From DASZTU01 sp035547675 (lineage in GTDB: Bacteria > Pseudomonadota > Alphaproteobacteria > Rhizobiales > Devosiaceae): a stretch of 10,024 nt of DNA. Under the pieces are notes generated by a model. It had not been told where the DNA came from and ran no database searches. It saw only the letters and a program-made list of their open reading frames with translations. The stretch spans positions 1 to 10,024 of the forward strand of contig DASZUI010000016.1 in assembly GCA_035547675.1 (NCBI GenBank). The letters run 5' to 3'. The translations under genes were made by a program, and so were the position numbers. Numbering within the stretch: position 1 is the first letter of the stretch; each line of letters opens with the position of its first letter. This document shows, one piece after another, positions 1 to 6,711 of this stretch.

Positions 1-920
1 ATGGGCACGACGTTGAGCCGGTAATAGAGGTCCTCGCGGAACAGCCCCTGCCGGATCATCTGGCTGAGATCGCGATGCGTTGCCGCCACGATGCGGACAT
101 TGGCCTTGATCGGCGTCCGCCCGCCGACCATGGTGTACTCGCCCTCCTGCAGCACGCGCAGCAGGCGCGTCTGCGCGTCCATCGGCATGTCGCCGATCTC
201 GTCGAGAAAGAGCGTGCCGCCCTCCGCCTGCTCGAAGCGGCCCGAGGAGCGCGCCAGGGCGCCGGTAAAGGCGCCCTTTTCGTGCCCGAACAGCTCCGCT
301 TCGATCAGGTCGCGCGGGATCGCCGCCATGTTGATGGCCACGAACGGCCCGTTTCGCCGCTTGCCGAAATCGTGCAGCGCCCGGGCGACCAGTTCCTTGC
401 CGGTGCCGCTCTCGCCGGTGATCATCACCGTGAGGTCGGTCTGCATCAGCCGGGCCAGCGCGCGGTAGATGTCCTGCATGGCGGCCGACCGGCCCACCAG
501 CGGCATGACCTCGTCGGCGGCCTCGGCATGGCGGTTATTGGACGCCGGCTTCTTGGCATCGGCCAGCGCGCGCGACACCACCGACAGCACCTCCGAAATG
601 TCGAAGGGCTTCGGCAGATATTCATACGCCCCGACTTCATTGGCGCGAATTGCCGTCATGAAGGTGTTCTGCGCACTCATGACGATCATCGGCAGGTCGG
701 GCCTGAGCTTCTTGATCTTCGGCATGACGTCGAAGGCGTTGCCGTCCGGCATCATGACGTCGGTAATCAGCAGTTCCCCCTCGCCCCGGCTCACCCAATT
801 CCACATGGTCGACATGTTGCCCGTGGGCCTGACCTCGTAACCGGCGCGGGTCAGCGCCTGGTTGAGCACCATCCGGATCGACGCGTCGTCGTCGGCGATG
901 AGAATCGTTTGACCGCTCAT
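1..920 (-). CDS. ntrC: Nitrogen regulation response regulator NtrC (3' end outside window)
   Basis: This is the sigma-54-dependent activator of nitrogen-assimilation genes, the partner of the NtrB kinase just upstream. The first 306 codons are visible; the family is usually about 480 residues, so the end of the AAA+ domain and the Fis-type DNA-binding domain lie beyond the left edge. The receiver domain is at the N-terminus, with acidic residues in IADDDAS and the phospho-acceptor Asp54 in ITDVMMPDG. The AAA+ domain follows, with Walker A GESGTGKE at residues 169-176, the sigma-54-contacting GAFTGA loop at 216-221, and Walker B FLDEIGD with Asp240/Glu241. The reading frame is still intact at the window edge (RLNVVP). 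The ATG start at 920 overlaps the ntrB stop by four bases (ATGA), with a GAGG ribosome-binding motif at 928-931, so translation is probably coupled to ntrB. The GAFTGA loop and phospho-acceptor are both intact, so it should be a working activator. Confidence 0.97.
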   Translation of the reverse strand, partial: MSGQTILIADDDASIRMVLNQALTRAGYEVRPTGNMSTMWNWVSRGEGELLITDVMMPDGNAFDVMPKIKKLRPDLPMIVMSAQNTFMTAIRANEVGAYEYLPKPFDISEVLSVVSRALADAKKPASNNRHAEAADEVMPLVGRSAAMQDIYRALARLMQTDLTVMITGESGTGKELVARALHDFGKRRNGPFVAINMAAIPRDLIEAELFGHEKGAFTGALARSSGRFEQAEGGTLFLDEIGDMPMDAQTRLLRVLQEGEYTMVGGRTPIKANVRIVAATHRDLSQMIRQGLFREDLYYRLNVVP

Positions 921-2035
921 TCGGACGCCTCGTCGTCGGACTGGCTGATCGCGCCGCTGGCGATGGGCAGCAGGATGCGGAAGCGGGTGCGTCCCGGCCG
1001 GCTGTCGCAATCGACAACGCCCCCGTGGTCACCCACCACCTTGGCCACCAGCGCCAGCCCCAGGCCCGAGCCATTGGTCTTGGTGGTGACGAAGGGATCG
1101 AAAAGGATCGGCAGCAGGTCGGGCGGCACGCCCGGCCCATTGTCCTCGATGGTGATCTCGAGCGGCAGCGAGATGCGGTCGAGCACGCCCGACACGGAGA
1201 TCTTGATGCCGGGCCGGAACGCCGTCTGGAAGCGGATTTCGGGTTTCGGCGTCCGCTCCAGCGCCTCGGCGGCGTTCTTCACCAGATTCAGGAAAACCTG
1301 CACGAGCTGGTCGCGATTGCCCCAGACCGGCGGCAGCGACGGGTCGTATTCCTCGTAGAAGGTGATGCCGCGCGCCACCCCGCTCTTGGCGAGCAGCTTT
1401 ACCCGGTCGAGCACGACATGGATGTTGATCGGCTCGCGCTCCATCGGACGCTCGTCGCCGAAAACTTCGACGCGGTCGATCAGGTCGACGATCCGGTCCG
1501 TCTCCTCGCGAATGAGGCGGGCAAGCGGCTGCTCCTCGTCGGTGACGGTTTGCTCCAGCAGTTGCGCCGCGCCGCGAATGCCGGACAGCGGGTTCTTGAT
1601 CTCGTGGGCCAGCATGGAGGCGAGGCCGGTCACCGAACGTGCCGCGCCGCGCGACACCAGCTGCCGGTCGATCTTGTCGGCCATGGTGCGCTCCTGCAGC
1701 AGCAGCGCCACCCTGCCATCCGTGTCCGAAATCGGCGCGGCGAAGACATCGACGATCCGCTCGTCGCCGAAGCGCGAGGAGCCGATACGCATCCGGTATT
1801 CCGTCATCGGCCCCCGCCGCTCGAACACCTGCTGCACCAGCATGACGATGGGCGAACCGAAAGCGATCAGGTCGTCGAGCTTCTGCCGGCTGAGCACGCT
1901 CAGCGACGCCCCGAAGAACGCTTCGGCCGCGTAGTTCACGAAGACGATGGAATTATTCTGGTCGCAGACGATCACCGGCTGCGGCAGGGCCTGCAGCACG
2001 GCGGTCGAAAGATCGGTCGAGGCCCGCGCGTTCAT
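917..2035 (-). CDS. ntrB: Nitrogen regulation sensor histidine kinase NtrB
   Basis: A soluble kinase/phosphatase that controls NtrC phosphorylation in response to PII proteins. It has 372 residues and no membrane segment. A PAS-like sensor region spans about residues 10-115 (PQPVIVCDQNN). The H-box MLAHEIKNPLSG carries the phospho-accepting His144. The catalytic domain has the N-box LVKNAAEAL (Asn254), the G1 box EDNGPGVP (297-304) and the G2 box GSGLGLALV (322-330). The frame is open further upstream to 2119, but I chose the ATG at 2035: a GGGAGG ribosome-binding site lies at 2040-2045, the ATG overlaps the dusB stop as ATGA, and the extra 28 residues would lie inside dusB and look unlike NtrB. 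Its own stop overlaps the ntrC start in the same way. The order dusB (nifR3)-ntrB-ntrC is known from many alphaproteobacteria, which supports the assignment. Confidence 0.96.
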   Translation of the reverse strand: MNARASTDLSTAVLQALPQPVIVCDQNNSIVFVNYAAEAFFGASLSVLSRQKLDDLIAFGSPIVMLVQQVFERRGPMTEYRMRIGSSRFGDERIVDVFAAPISDTDGRVALLLQERTMADKIDRQLVSRGAARSVTGLASMLAHEIKNPLSGIRGAAQLLEQTVTDEEQPLARLIREETDRIVDLIDRVEVFGDERPMEREPINIHVVLDRVKLLAKSGVARGITFYEEYDPSLPPVWGNRDQLVQVFLNLVKNAAEALERTPKPEIRFQTAFRPGIKISVSGVLDRISLPLEITIEDNGPGVPPDLLPILFDPFVTTKTNGSGLGLALVAKVVGDHGGVVDCDSRPGRTRFRILLPIASGAISQSDDEASE

Positions 2036-3060
2036 GCGGCCTCCCGTACCGGAGCGCTGAACATTTGCGCGATCATGCGCCGGACGTCGCTTGGCTGCGC
2101 CGAGTTGAGCAGCGACCATCTTGCCTCCCTGGTCGGCACGATGCCGGCCGCTTCCAGATACCAGTCCAGGTGCTTGCGGGCGGCGCGCACGCCCACCTCC
2201 ACGCCATATTCCTCGAGCACGCCGTCATAATGCTCGGTCACCAGTCCGACGAGCTCGGCGCCCTGGGGCGCCTGCCGCGGGGCCCGCCCGGCCAGGGCAT
2301 CGCCCACCTGCCCTACCGCCCAGGGCCGCCCCTGGGCACCACGGCCCATCATGACGGCCGCTGCACCCGATTGCGCCAGGGCCTGCGAAGCCGTGGCAAA
2401 ATCCAGAATGTCGCCATTGACGACGACCGGCACGCCGACGGCCTCGACCACCGGCCGCACCAGGTGCCATCGCGCCGTGCCCTTGTAGAATTGCTGGCGG
2501 GTCCGGCCGTGTACGGTGATCATCTGCGCGCCGGCATCCACCACACGGCGCGCCAGCTCGGCGGCATTGAGGCTGTCCTCGTCCCAGCCGAGCCGCATCT
2601 TGACGGTGACCGGCAGCGGCGTCGCCGAAACCACGGCCTCCACCAGCCGGATTGCTTCGTCCGGCACACGCATCAGGGCCGAGCCCGCATAGCCATTCGT
2701 GACCCGCTTGGCGGGACAGCCGAAATTCAGGTCGATGATGTCGGCGCCCGCATCCGCGGCGATTTCGGCGCCGCGCCGCATCCATTCGGTTTCGCACCCG
2801 GCAAGCTGCACCATATGCGGCAGCCTGCCGGATTTGGAGAGCTTGCGCACCATGTCGGCATGGCCGCTCGATAGCGCGTTGCTGGCGATCATCTCGGACA
2901 CGACGAGCCCGGCGCCGAAACGCTCGGCAATTGCCCGCATCGGCTTGTCCGTGATACCGGCCATCGGCGCCAGGAAGGCCCTCGCCGGGAGCTCATGACC
3001 ACCGATGCTCAGAGGTGAGGCAATGCCCGCCACCAAAATGCCCCGAAATTCAGCACGCAT
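2032..3060 (-). CDS. dusB: tRNA-dihydrouridine synthase B (NifR3 family)
   Basis: An FMN-dependent flavoenzyme that reduces uridines in the tRNA D-loop to dihydrouridine. Numbered from the chosen ATG it has 342 residues, close to the family norm. Visible family marks are the FMN-site motif APMAGITD near residue 32, DLNFGCPAKRV with the catalytic Cys115, VKMRLGWD with Lys154, TVHGRTRQQ with His184, VVNGDI, and the phosphate-binding MMGRGAQGRPW. The start is uncertain: the frame also allows a TTG at 3078, and the sequence before the core motif is slightly longer than in enterobacterial DusB. The ATG at 3060 has only a weak AGG upstream. It is the first gene of the dusB-ntrB-ntrC operon and is divergent from ispDF. 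It was named nifR3 in Rhodobacter because of this linkage to nitrogen control; its enzymatic role is tRNA modification. Confidence 0.94.
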   Translation of the reverse strand: MRAEFRGILVAGIASPLSIGGHELPARAFLAPMAGITDKPMRAIAERFGAGLVVSEMIASNALSSGHADMVRKLSKSGRLPHMVQLAGCETEWMRRGAEIAADAGADIIDLNFGCPAKRVTNGYAGSALMRVPDEAIRLVEAVVSATPLPVTVKMRLGWDEDSLNAAELARRVVDAGAQMITVHGRTRQQFYKGTARWHLVRPVVEAVGVPVVVNGDILDFATASQALAQSGAAAVMMGRGAQGRPWAVGQVGDALAGRAPRQAPQGAELVGLVTEHYDGVLEEYGVEVGVRAARKHLDWYLEAAGIVPTREARWSLLNSAQPSDVRRMIAQMFSAPVREAA

Positions 3061-3243
3061 AGTAGAGTGCCTGCACAATAATCAAATTCGGCGGGCAGAC
3101 AACAGTCATTTTGGACATTGCTTGCCGCTGACCGCCCGGACCGGCTAGAGCGTTGCCCGCGAGCGCGACGCTGTCGGCACGGCGCGGCGCGCGACAGATA
3201 CCGACCGGCTTCTAAACCCATCTTCATGACGGCCGAAAGACCG
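3061..3243. other. Divergent intergenic region between dusB and ispDF
   Basis: These 183 bases must carry the promoters of two divergent units. The half next to dusB is relatively AT-rich; the half next to ispDF is very GC-rich. A plus-strand pair TTGCCG (3122-3127) and CTAGAG (3145-3150), 17 bases apart, could be a weak ispDF promoter but matches consensus poorly. A 6-bp inverted repeat, CTGTCG at 3171-3176 and CGACAG at 3192-3197, lies in the probable ispDF leader without a T-run. I see no NtrC-type or sigma-54 promoter that I would defend. Confidence 0.4.
3075..3102 (-). promoter_or_regulatory. Possible promoter of the dusB-ntrBC operon
   Basis: Read on the minus strand, TTGTCT (3102-3097) and TATTGT (3080-3075) are separated by 16 bases and resemble a housekeeping -35/-10 pair. 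The predicted transcript would start near 3068, leaving a leader of only about 8 bases before the ATG at 3060. The short leader and partial consensus make this a weak call. Confidence 0.25.
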
Positions 3244-4437
3244 ATGAACCGCCCCGAGCGCGTTGCTGCCATCGTTGTTGCCGCCGGCACCGGAAGCCGG
3301 GCCGCGGATCTTGCCGATCCGTTGCCGAAGCAGTACCGAAGTGTCGCCGGTGTTTCGGTCCTGCGGCGCACCATCGAGGCGCTGCTCGCGGTCGATCGCA
3401 TCGGCCTGGTGCTGCCGGTCATCCACCCTGAGCACAGCCATTTCTATGCCGCCCTGGGCCTGCAGGACCCCCGCCTGCTGCCGCCGGTGCATGGCGGCGC
3501 CACCCGGCAAGCCTCTGTACGGGCTGGACTTTTCGCGCTCGAACGGCATGCCCCGGATGCCGTGCTGATCCAGGACGCGGCACGCCCCTTCATCGACGAG
3601 CCGCTGGTCGCCGCGGTGCTCGACGCGCTCGAAACCCATGACGGCGCCCTCCCCGTCATTCCGGTTACCGACACCATCAAGCGCTCCGCTGACGGCCGCA
3701 CCGTCGCCGCGACGGAGGACCGGCGCACCCTCTACGCCGCGCAGACGCCGCAGGGCTTCCGATTTGATCAGATATATCAGGCACATGCGAAGGCCGCAGC
3801 CGCGCCGGCCGAATTCACCGACGACGCCGCCGTCGCCGAATGGGCCGGCCTCACCATCGCCATGACGCCCGGCAGCCACCGCAACATCAAGATCACCCAT
3901 GCCGAGGACTTCGCCCGCGCCGAACGCCTGCTCGGCGGAGAAAAGCCTTTGGAAACAAGGACCGGCACCGGCTTCGACGTGCATCCCTTCGAGCCAGGCG
4001 ACTTCGTTACCCTCGGCGGCGTCCGCATCCTGCATAACCGGCGCCTGCAGGGCCATTCGGATGCCGATGCCGCCCTCCACGCCCTCACCGACGCGCTCTA
4101 CGGCGCACTGGGCGAAGGCGATATCGGCACGCATTTTCCGCCGAGCGACCCGCAATGGAAGGGCGCCGACTCGGCCCGCTTCCTGCGCCATGCCGTCGAC
4201 CTGGTCGGCGGGCGCGGCGGGCGCATCGTCAATCTCGACCTGACCATTGTCTGCGAGAAGCCGAAGATCGCGCCCCATGTTCAGGAAATGCGTGCAAAGA
4301 TCGCAGAAATCTGCGGAATTTCTGTCGGTCGTGTTGCCGTAAAAGCGACAACGAGCGAACGGCTCGGCTTCACCGGCCGGGAAGAAGGCCTCGTTGCGCT
4401 GGCGAGCGCCAGCATAGAGCTTCCCAGGGAGGATTGA
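3244..4437 (+). CDS. ispDF: Bifunctional IspD-IspF isoprenoid enzyme
   Basis: It fuses two non-consecutive enzymes of the MEP pathway for isopentenyl diphosphate: IspD (2-C-methyl-D-erythritol 4-phosphate cytidylyltransferase) and IspF (MEcPP synthase). From the ATG at 3244 it has 397 residues. The IspD half, about residues 1-235, shows the nucleotide-binding loop VVAAGTGSRA and PKQY, then DAARPFID, VTDTIK, QTPQGF and TDDAAVAE. The IspF half, from about residue 238, shows GFDVHP (metal ligands Asp245 and His247), GHSDADAALHALTDA (His271), GDIGTHFPPSD and ATTSERLGFTGREEG. The start is uncertain: an ATG at 3226 would add six residues, and neither has a clear ribosome-binding site, though purine-rich GAAAGA precedes 3244. 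The fused form is typical of alphaproteobacteria and a few other groups. The loop between SR and PKQY is about three residues longer than in Escherichia coli IspD. pncC follows after three bases. Confidence 0.96.
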   Translation: MNRPERVAAIVVAAGTGSRAADLADPLPKQYRSVAGVSVLRRTIEALLAVDRIGLVLPVIHPEHSHFYAALGLQDPRLLPPVHGGATRQASVRAGLFALERHAPDAVLIQDAARPFIDEPLVAAVLDALETHDGALPVIPVTDTIKRSADGRTVAATEDRRTLYAAQTPQGFRFDQIYQAHAKAAAAPAEFTDDAAVAEWAGLTIAMTPGSHRNIKITHAEDFARAERLLGGEKPLETRTGTGFDVHPFEPGDFVTLGGVRILHNRRLQGHSDADAALHALTDALYGALGEGDIGTHFPPSDPQWKGADSARFLRHAVDLVGGRGGRIVNLDLTIVCEKPKIAPHVQEMRAKIAEICGISVGRVAVKATTSERLGFTGREEGLVALASASIELPRED

Positions 4438-4440
4438 TCG

Positions 4441-4968
4441 ATGAAGATGCCGCCCGCCATCGCCGCCGCAGCCCAGGCCGCCAATGACCTGCTCCGCGAG
4501 CAGAAATTGACCGTCGCGACCGCCGAAAGCTGCACCGGCGGCCTGGTCGCCGGCGCACTGACCTCGATTCCCGGTTCCTCGGACGTCGTCACCGGCGGCT
4601 TCATCACCTACGCCAATGCGGCCAAGATCGAGATGATCGGCGTGCCCGCCCGGCTGATCCGGGACTTCGGCGCCGTTTCGCCCCAGGTCGCCCGCAGCAT
4701 GGCGGACGGCGCCCGCAACACCGCGGGGGTGGACGTCGCTGTCGCCATTACCGGCATCGCCGGCCCCGGCGGCGGCAGCGCCGCCAAGCCGGTTGGCCTC
4801 GTCTATTTCGCCTGCGCCACGCATGAGGGCACCAGGGTGCTCGAGCGCCGCTTCGGCGATCTTGGCCGCGACGGCATCCGCGAGGCCTCGGTTCTCACCG
4901 CCCTCGAACTGCTGATCGATGTGGTGACGGACGGCGTCAGCGCGGCGGCCCCGGACCCCGCCGCTTAG
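4441..4968 (+). CDS. pncC: Nicotinamide-nucleotide amidase (CinA C-terminal domain family)
   Basis: A 175-residue stand-alone version of the CinA C-terminal domain, the PncC family, which converts nicotinamide mononucleotide to nicotinic acid mononucleotide in NAD recycling. Diagnostic stretches are TAESCTGGLVAG (catalytic-serine region, residues 27-38), GGFITYANAAKIEMIGV (52-68) and AITGIAGPGGGSAAKPVG (102-119). The N-terminal CinA nucleotide-binding domain is absent, as is usual for PncC. The ATG follows the ispDF stop by three bases, and a strong AGGGAGGA ribosome-binding site at 4426-4433 lies inside the end of ispDF, so the two are very likely co-transcribed. The TAG stop at 4966-4968 is the first three bases of a palindromic repeat, and the last residues (AAAPDPAA) are low-complexity. 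The cinA-family name on its own would suggest competence, but this short form is better read as the amidase. Confidence 0.93.
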   Translation: MKMPPAIAAAAQAANDLLREQKLTVATAESCTGGLVAGALTSIPGSSDVVTGGFITYANAAKIEMIGVPARLIRDFGAVSPQVARSMADGARNTAGVDVAVAITGIAGPGGGSAAKPVGLVYFACATHEGTRVLERRFGDLGRDGIREASVLTALELLIDVVTDGVSAAAPDPAA

Positions 4969-5092
4969 AGCGTTTTCAGGAAAAGTGGTTCCACTTTTCC
5001 GGCCTCATGGTGAGCTTGTCGAACCACGAAAACACGACAACTCAAGAACTTAGAGCTCACGTTCTGATGCAATCAGAACGTGAAATGCTCTA
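4966..5092. repeat. Mosaic of palindromic intergenic repeats between convergent genes
   Basis: Three repeat-like units fill the gap between pncC and the RatA-like gene. Unit A (4966-5000) begins TAGAGCGTTTTC and holds the perfect 10-bp inverted repeat GGAAAAGTGG/CCACTTTTCC around TT (4979-5000). Unit B (about 5003-5030) contains CATGGTGAGCTTGTCGAACC, a sequence I recognise as a frequent dispersed repeat in Hyphomicrobiales and related genomes. Unit C (5051-5092) is a near-complete hairpin: TAGAGC, three bases missing on one arm, then CACGTTCTGAT/ATCAGAACGTG (11 bp, loop GCA) and closing GCTCTA. The outer ends are inverted copies (TAGAGCGTTT and, reversed, TAGAGCATTT). The left end supplies the pncC stop and the right end the stop of the opposing gene. 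The hairpins could act as a bidirectional terminator, but no long T-run follows them. Confidence 0.8.
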
Positions 5093-5527
5093 GCCGTAGC
5101 GCCGCTCCGCCTCGGCGATGAAAGCGTCCATGATCTCGGTCTGCTTGGCCGCGAAGGCCGGCTCCGCCACCGCGGCAACAAACGGGTTGGAGATCTTGAA
5201 ATCAATATCGAAATGGATGTGCGTCCCCCCCACCTCGGGCAGGAACCGCCACTCGCTGACCAGATGCGCGAACGGCCCGTCGGTCGCCCGCGCCGCGATC
5301 GTGCCCGCCTCGGCATCGAGCGTGACACGGCTGGTATAGGCCTGCGTCACCGGCCCGAACATCAGCGTCATCCGTGCATAGACGGTCGCCCCGCCGGCGC
5401 GATCCGGCGTTACCTCCATCGCACGGCAATTGGGGATGAAGCGCGGATAGCTCGGCAAATCCGCGACCAGCGCAAACATCTGCGCCGGCGCGTAGGCGAC
5501 GTGGCGGTCGAAGGCGAGCTTCGGCAT
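5090..5527 (-). CDS. RatA/Coq10-like START-domain protein (SRPBCC superfamily)
   Basis: A 145-residue protein made almost wholly of one START-type lipid-binding fold. The N-terminus FDRHVAYAPAQMFALVADLP followed by SYPRFIPNC matches the Coq10/RatA family. The later stretches WRFLPEVGGTHIHFDIDFKI and NPFVAAVAEPAF fit its beta-sheet and C-terminal helix. In mitochondria Coq10 binds ubiquinone and aids respiration; the Escherichia coli relative RatA has been reported as a ribosome-association toxin. In alphaproteobacteria the ubiquinone-related role seems likelier, and the gene commonly follows lipA, as here. The ATG shares its A with the lipA stop (TGATG). No ribosome-binding site is visible, so translation is probably coupled to lipA. 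The TAG stop is formed by the edge of the adjoining palindromic repeat. Family assignment is firm, exact function is not. Confidence 0.9.
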   Translation of the reverse strand: MPKLAFDRHVAYAPAQMFALVADLPSYPRFIPNCRAMEVTPDRAGGATVYARMTLMFGPVTQAYTSRVTLDAEAGTIAARATDGPFAHLVSEWRFLPEVGGTHIHFDIDFKISNPFVAAVAEPAFAAKQTEIMDAFIAEAERRYG

Positions 5528-6474
5528 CAGGCGGCGTGAAGCGCCAGCCGCGCAGCCCTGAGCTTCGCAAAATCCTCGCCGGCATGATGCGACGAACGGG
5601 TCAGCGGGCTCGACGACACCAGCAGGAAGCCCTTGGTCTTGCCCACGACCTCATAGGACTTGAACTCGTCCGGCGTGATATAGCGGACGACCGGATGGTG
5701 CTTCTTGGTCGGCTGCAGATACTGCCCGATGGTGAGGAAATCGACATCCGCCGAGCGGAGATCGTCCATCAGCTGCAGCACCTCGTTTCGCTCCTCGCCG
5801 AGGCCCACCATGATGCCGGACTTAGTGAACATGGTGGGATCGAGCTCCTTCACCCGCTGCAGCAGCCGGATGGAATAGAAATAGCGCGCGCCCGGCCGGA
5901 CCTTCAGATAGTTTGACGGCACCGTTTCGAGATTGTGGTTGAAAACGTCGGGCCTGGCCGCAACAACGATCTCCAGCGCCCCGTCCTTCCTGAGGAAATC
6001 CGGGGTCAGCACCTCGATCGTCGTCGCCGGATTTTCGGCCCGGATGGCGCGGATGACGGCGGCAAAATGGTTCGCCCCGCCATCCGGCAGATCGTCGCGG
6101 TCGACCGACGTGATCACGACATGATGGAGCCCGAGTTTCTTCACGGCGCTCGCCACATGCTCCGGCTCGAGGGGATCGAGCGCCGTCGGCAGCCCGGTCG
6201 CCACATTGCAGAAGGCGCAGGCCCGCGTGCAGACCTCGCCCATGATCATCATGGTCGCGTGCTTCTGGCTCCAGCATTCCCCGATATTGGGACAGCCCGC
6301 CTCCTCGCACACCGTGACCAGATTGTGCTCGCGCACGATCTGTTGCGTCTCGCGATAGACGGGTGAGCCCGGCGCGCGGACGCGAATCCAGTCCGGCTTG
6401 CGCATCACCTCGCTATCGGGGCGATGCGCCTTTTCCGGGTGCCGTGGGCGGCTGTGGTCGATGAGCGTGACCAT
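5527..6474 (-). CDS. lipA: Lipoyl synthase LipA
   Basis: A radical-SAM enzyme that inserts two sulfurs into protein-bound octanoyl groups to make lipoyl cofactors, needed by the E2 subunits of pyruvate and 2-oxoglutarate dehydrogenases. It has 315 residues, a normal length. The auxiliary cluster cysteines are Cys56, Cys61 and Cys67 in VCEEAGCPNIGECW, and the radical-SAM cysteines are Cys82, Cys86 and Cys89 in CTRACAFC. The C-terminal RSS motif (293-295), whose serine coordinates the auxiliary cluster, is present but followed by HH where many family members have YH. Other family stretches are TSVDRDDLPDGGA, FNHNLETVP and TIGQYLQPTKKHHPV. The ATG at 6474 has a GAAGGAC ribosome-binding site a few bases upstream. 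Its leader holds palindromic repeats, so it may have its own promoter or depend on read-through from lpdA. It overlaps the next gene by one base. Confidence 0.97.
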   Translation of the reverse strand: MVTLIDHSRPRHPEKAHRPDSEVMRKPDWIRVRAPGSPVYRETQQIVREHNLVTVCEEAGCPNIGECWSQKHATMMIMGEVCTRACAFCNVATGLPTALDPLEPEHVASAVKKLGLHHVVITSVDRDDLPDGGANHFAAVIRAIRAENPATTIEVLTPDFLRKDGALEIVVAARPDVFNHNLETVPSNYLKVRPGARYFYSIRLLQRVKELDPTMFTKSGIMVGLGEERNEVLQLMDDLRSADVDFLTIGQYLQPTKKHHPVVRYITPDEFKSYEVVGKTKGFLLVSSSPLTRSSHHAGEDFAKLRAARLALHAA

Positions 6475-6508
6475 TTTTGTCCTTCATAGGCCGAGCTTGC
6501 GGCCAAAC

Positions 6509-6535
6509 TGGATTCCCGCCTTCGCGGGAATGACG
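6509..6535. repeat. Short dispersed hairpin repeat in the lipA leader
   Basis: The unit begins TGGATTCCCGC and ends GCGGGAATGACG. It contains a perfect 8-bp stem, ATTCCCGC (6512-6519) and GCGGGAAT (6524-6531), with a four-base loop. I recognise this as a very common intergenic repeat in Proteobacteria, but only one copy is present in this window, so the repeat status rests on prior knowledge. It lies about 35 bases upstream of the lipA start and would fold in the lipA mRNA leader. Confidence 0.65.
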
Positions 6536-6565
6536 TCGTCTATGTATTGGAGGCGGTCCCGCCTC

Positions 6566-6672
6566 GCTCCCCTCCCCCTTGAGGGGAGGGGTCGGGGGCG
6601 GGGGTACAACGCGCGCCGGCGTTTGTGGAGAAGCACCCCCACCCTTGATCCCTCCCCTCAAGGGGGAGGGAG
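6566..6672. repeat. GC-rich inverted repeat pair with G-quadruplex potential
   Basis: Two copies of a 38-40 base unit face each other: 6566-6605 on the plus strand and 6635-6672 on the minus strand, separated by 29 bases. By eye they align with one gap and four mismatches over 39 positions. Each copy also folds on itself through its CCCCTC and GAGGGG arms around a CCCCTT-type loop. The left copy carries four runs of four or five G (6583-6586, 6588-6591, 6594-6598, 6600-6604) with loops of one or two bases, a strong G-quadruplex pattern. The right copy has a looser one on the minus strand, the strand matching the mRNA. The whole 107-base unit could form a large cruciform or RNA hairpin. Confidence 0.8.
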
Positions 6673-6711
6673 ACGATGTGGCACCCTACCTGCCCACATC
6701 GAAAGTTCGGT

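Noticed and set aside
75..2230. Long plus-strand frames of about 400 codons opposite ntrC and ntrB
   Set aside because: They are complement-strand shadows of ntrC and ntrB with biased composition and no motif.
3145..3154. CTAGAGCGTT near ispDF as another copy of the TAGAGCGTTTTC repeat
   Set aside because: The likeness stops after nine bases and no palindromic partner follows, so it is probably coincidence or at most a decayed remnant.
3171..3197. Inverted repeat CTGTCG/CGACAG in front of ispDF as an attenuator or operator
   Set aside because: The stem is only 6 bp in very GC-rich DNA with no T-run; such repeats are expected by chance.
3145..4824. A 559-codon minus-strand frame opposite ispDF and pncC
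   Set aside because: It is antisense to two genes whose catalytic motifs are complete, and it has no family resemblance.
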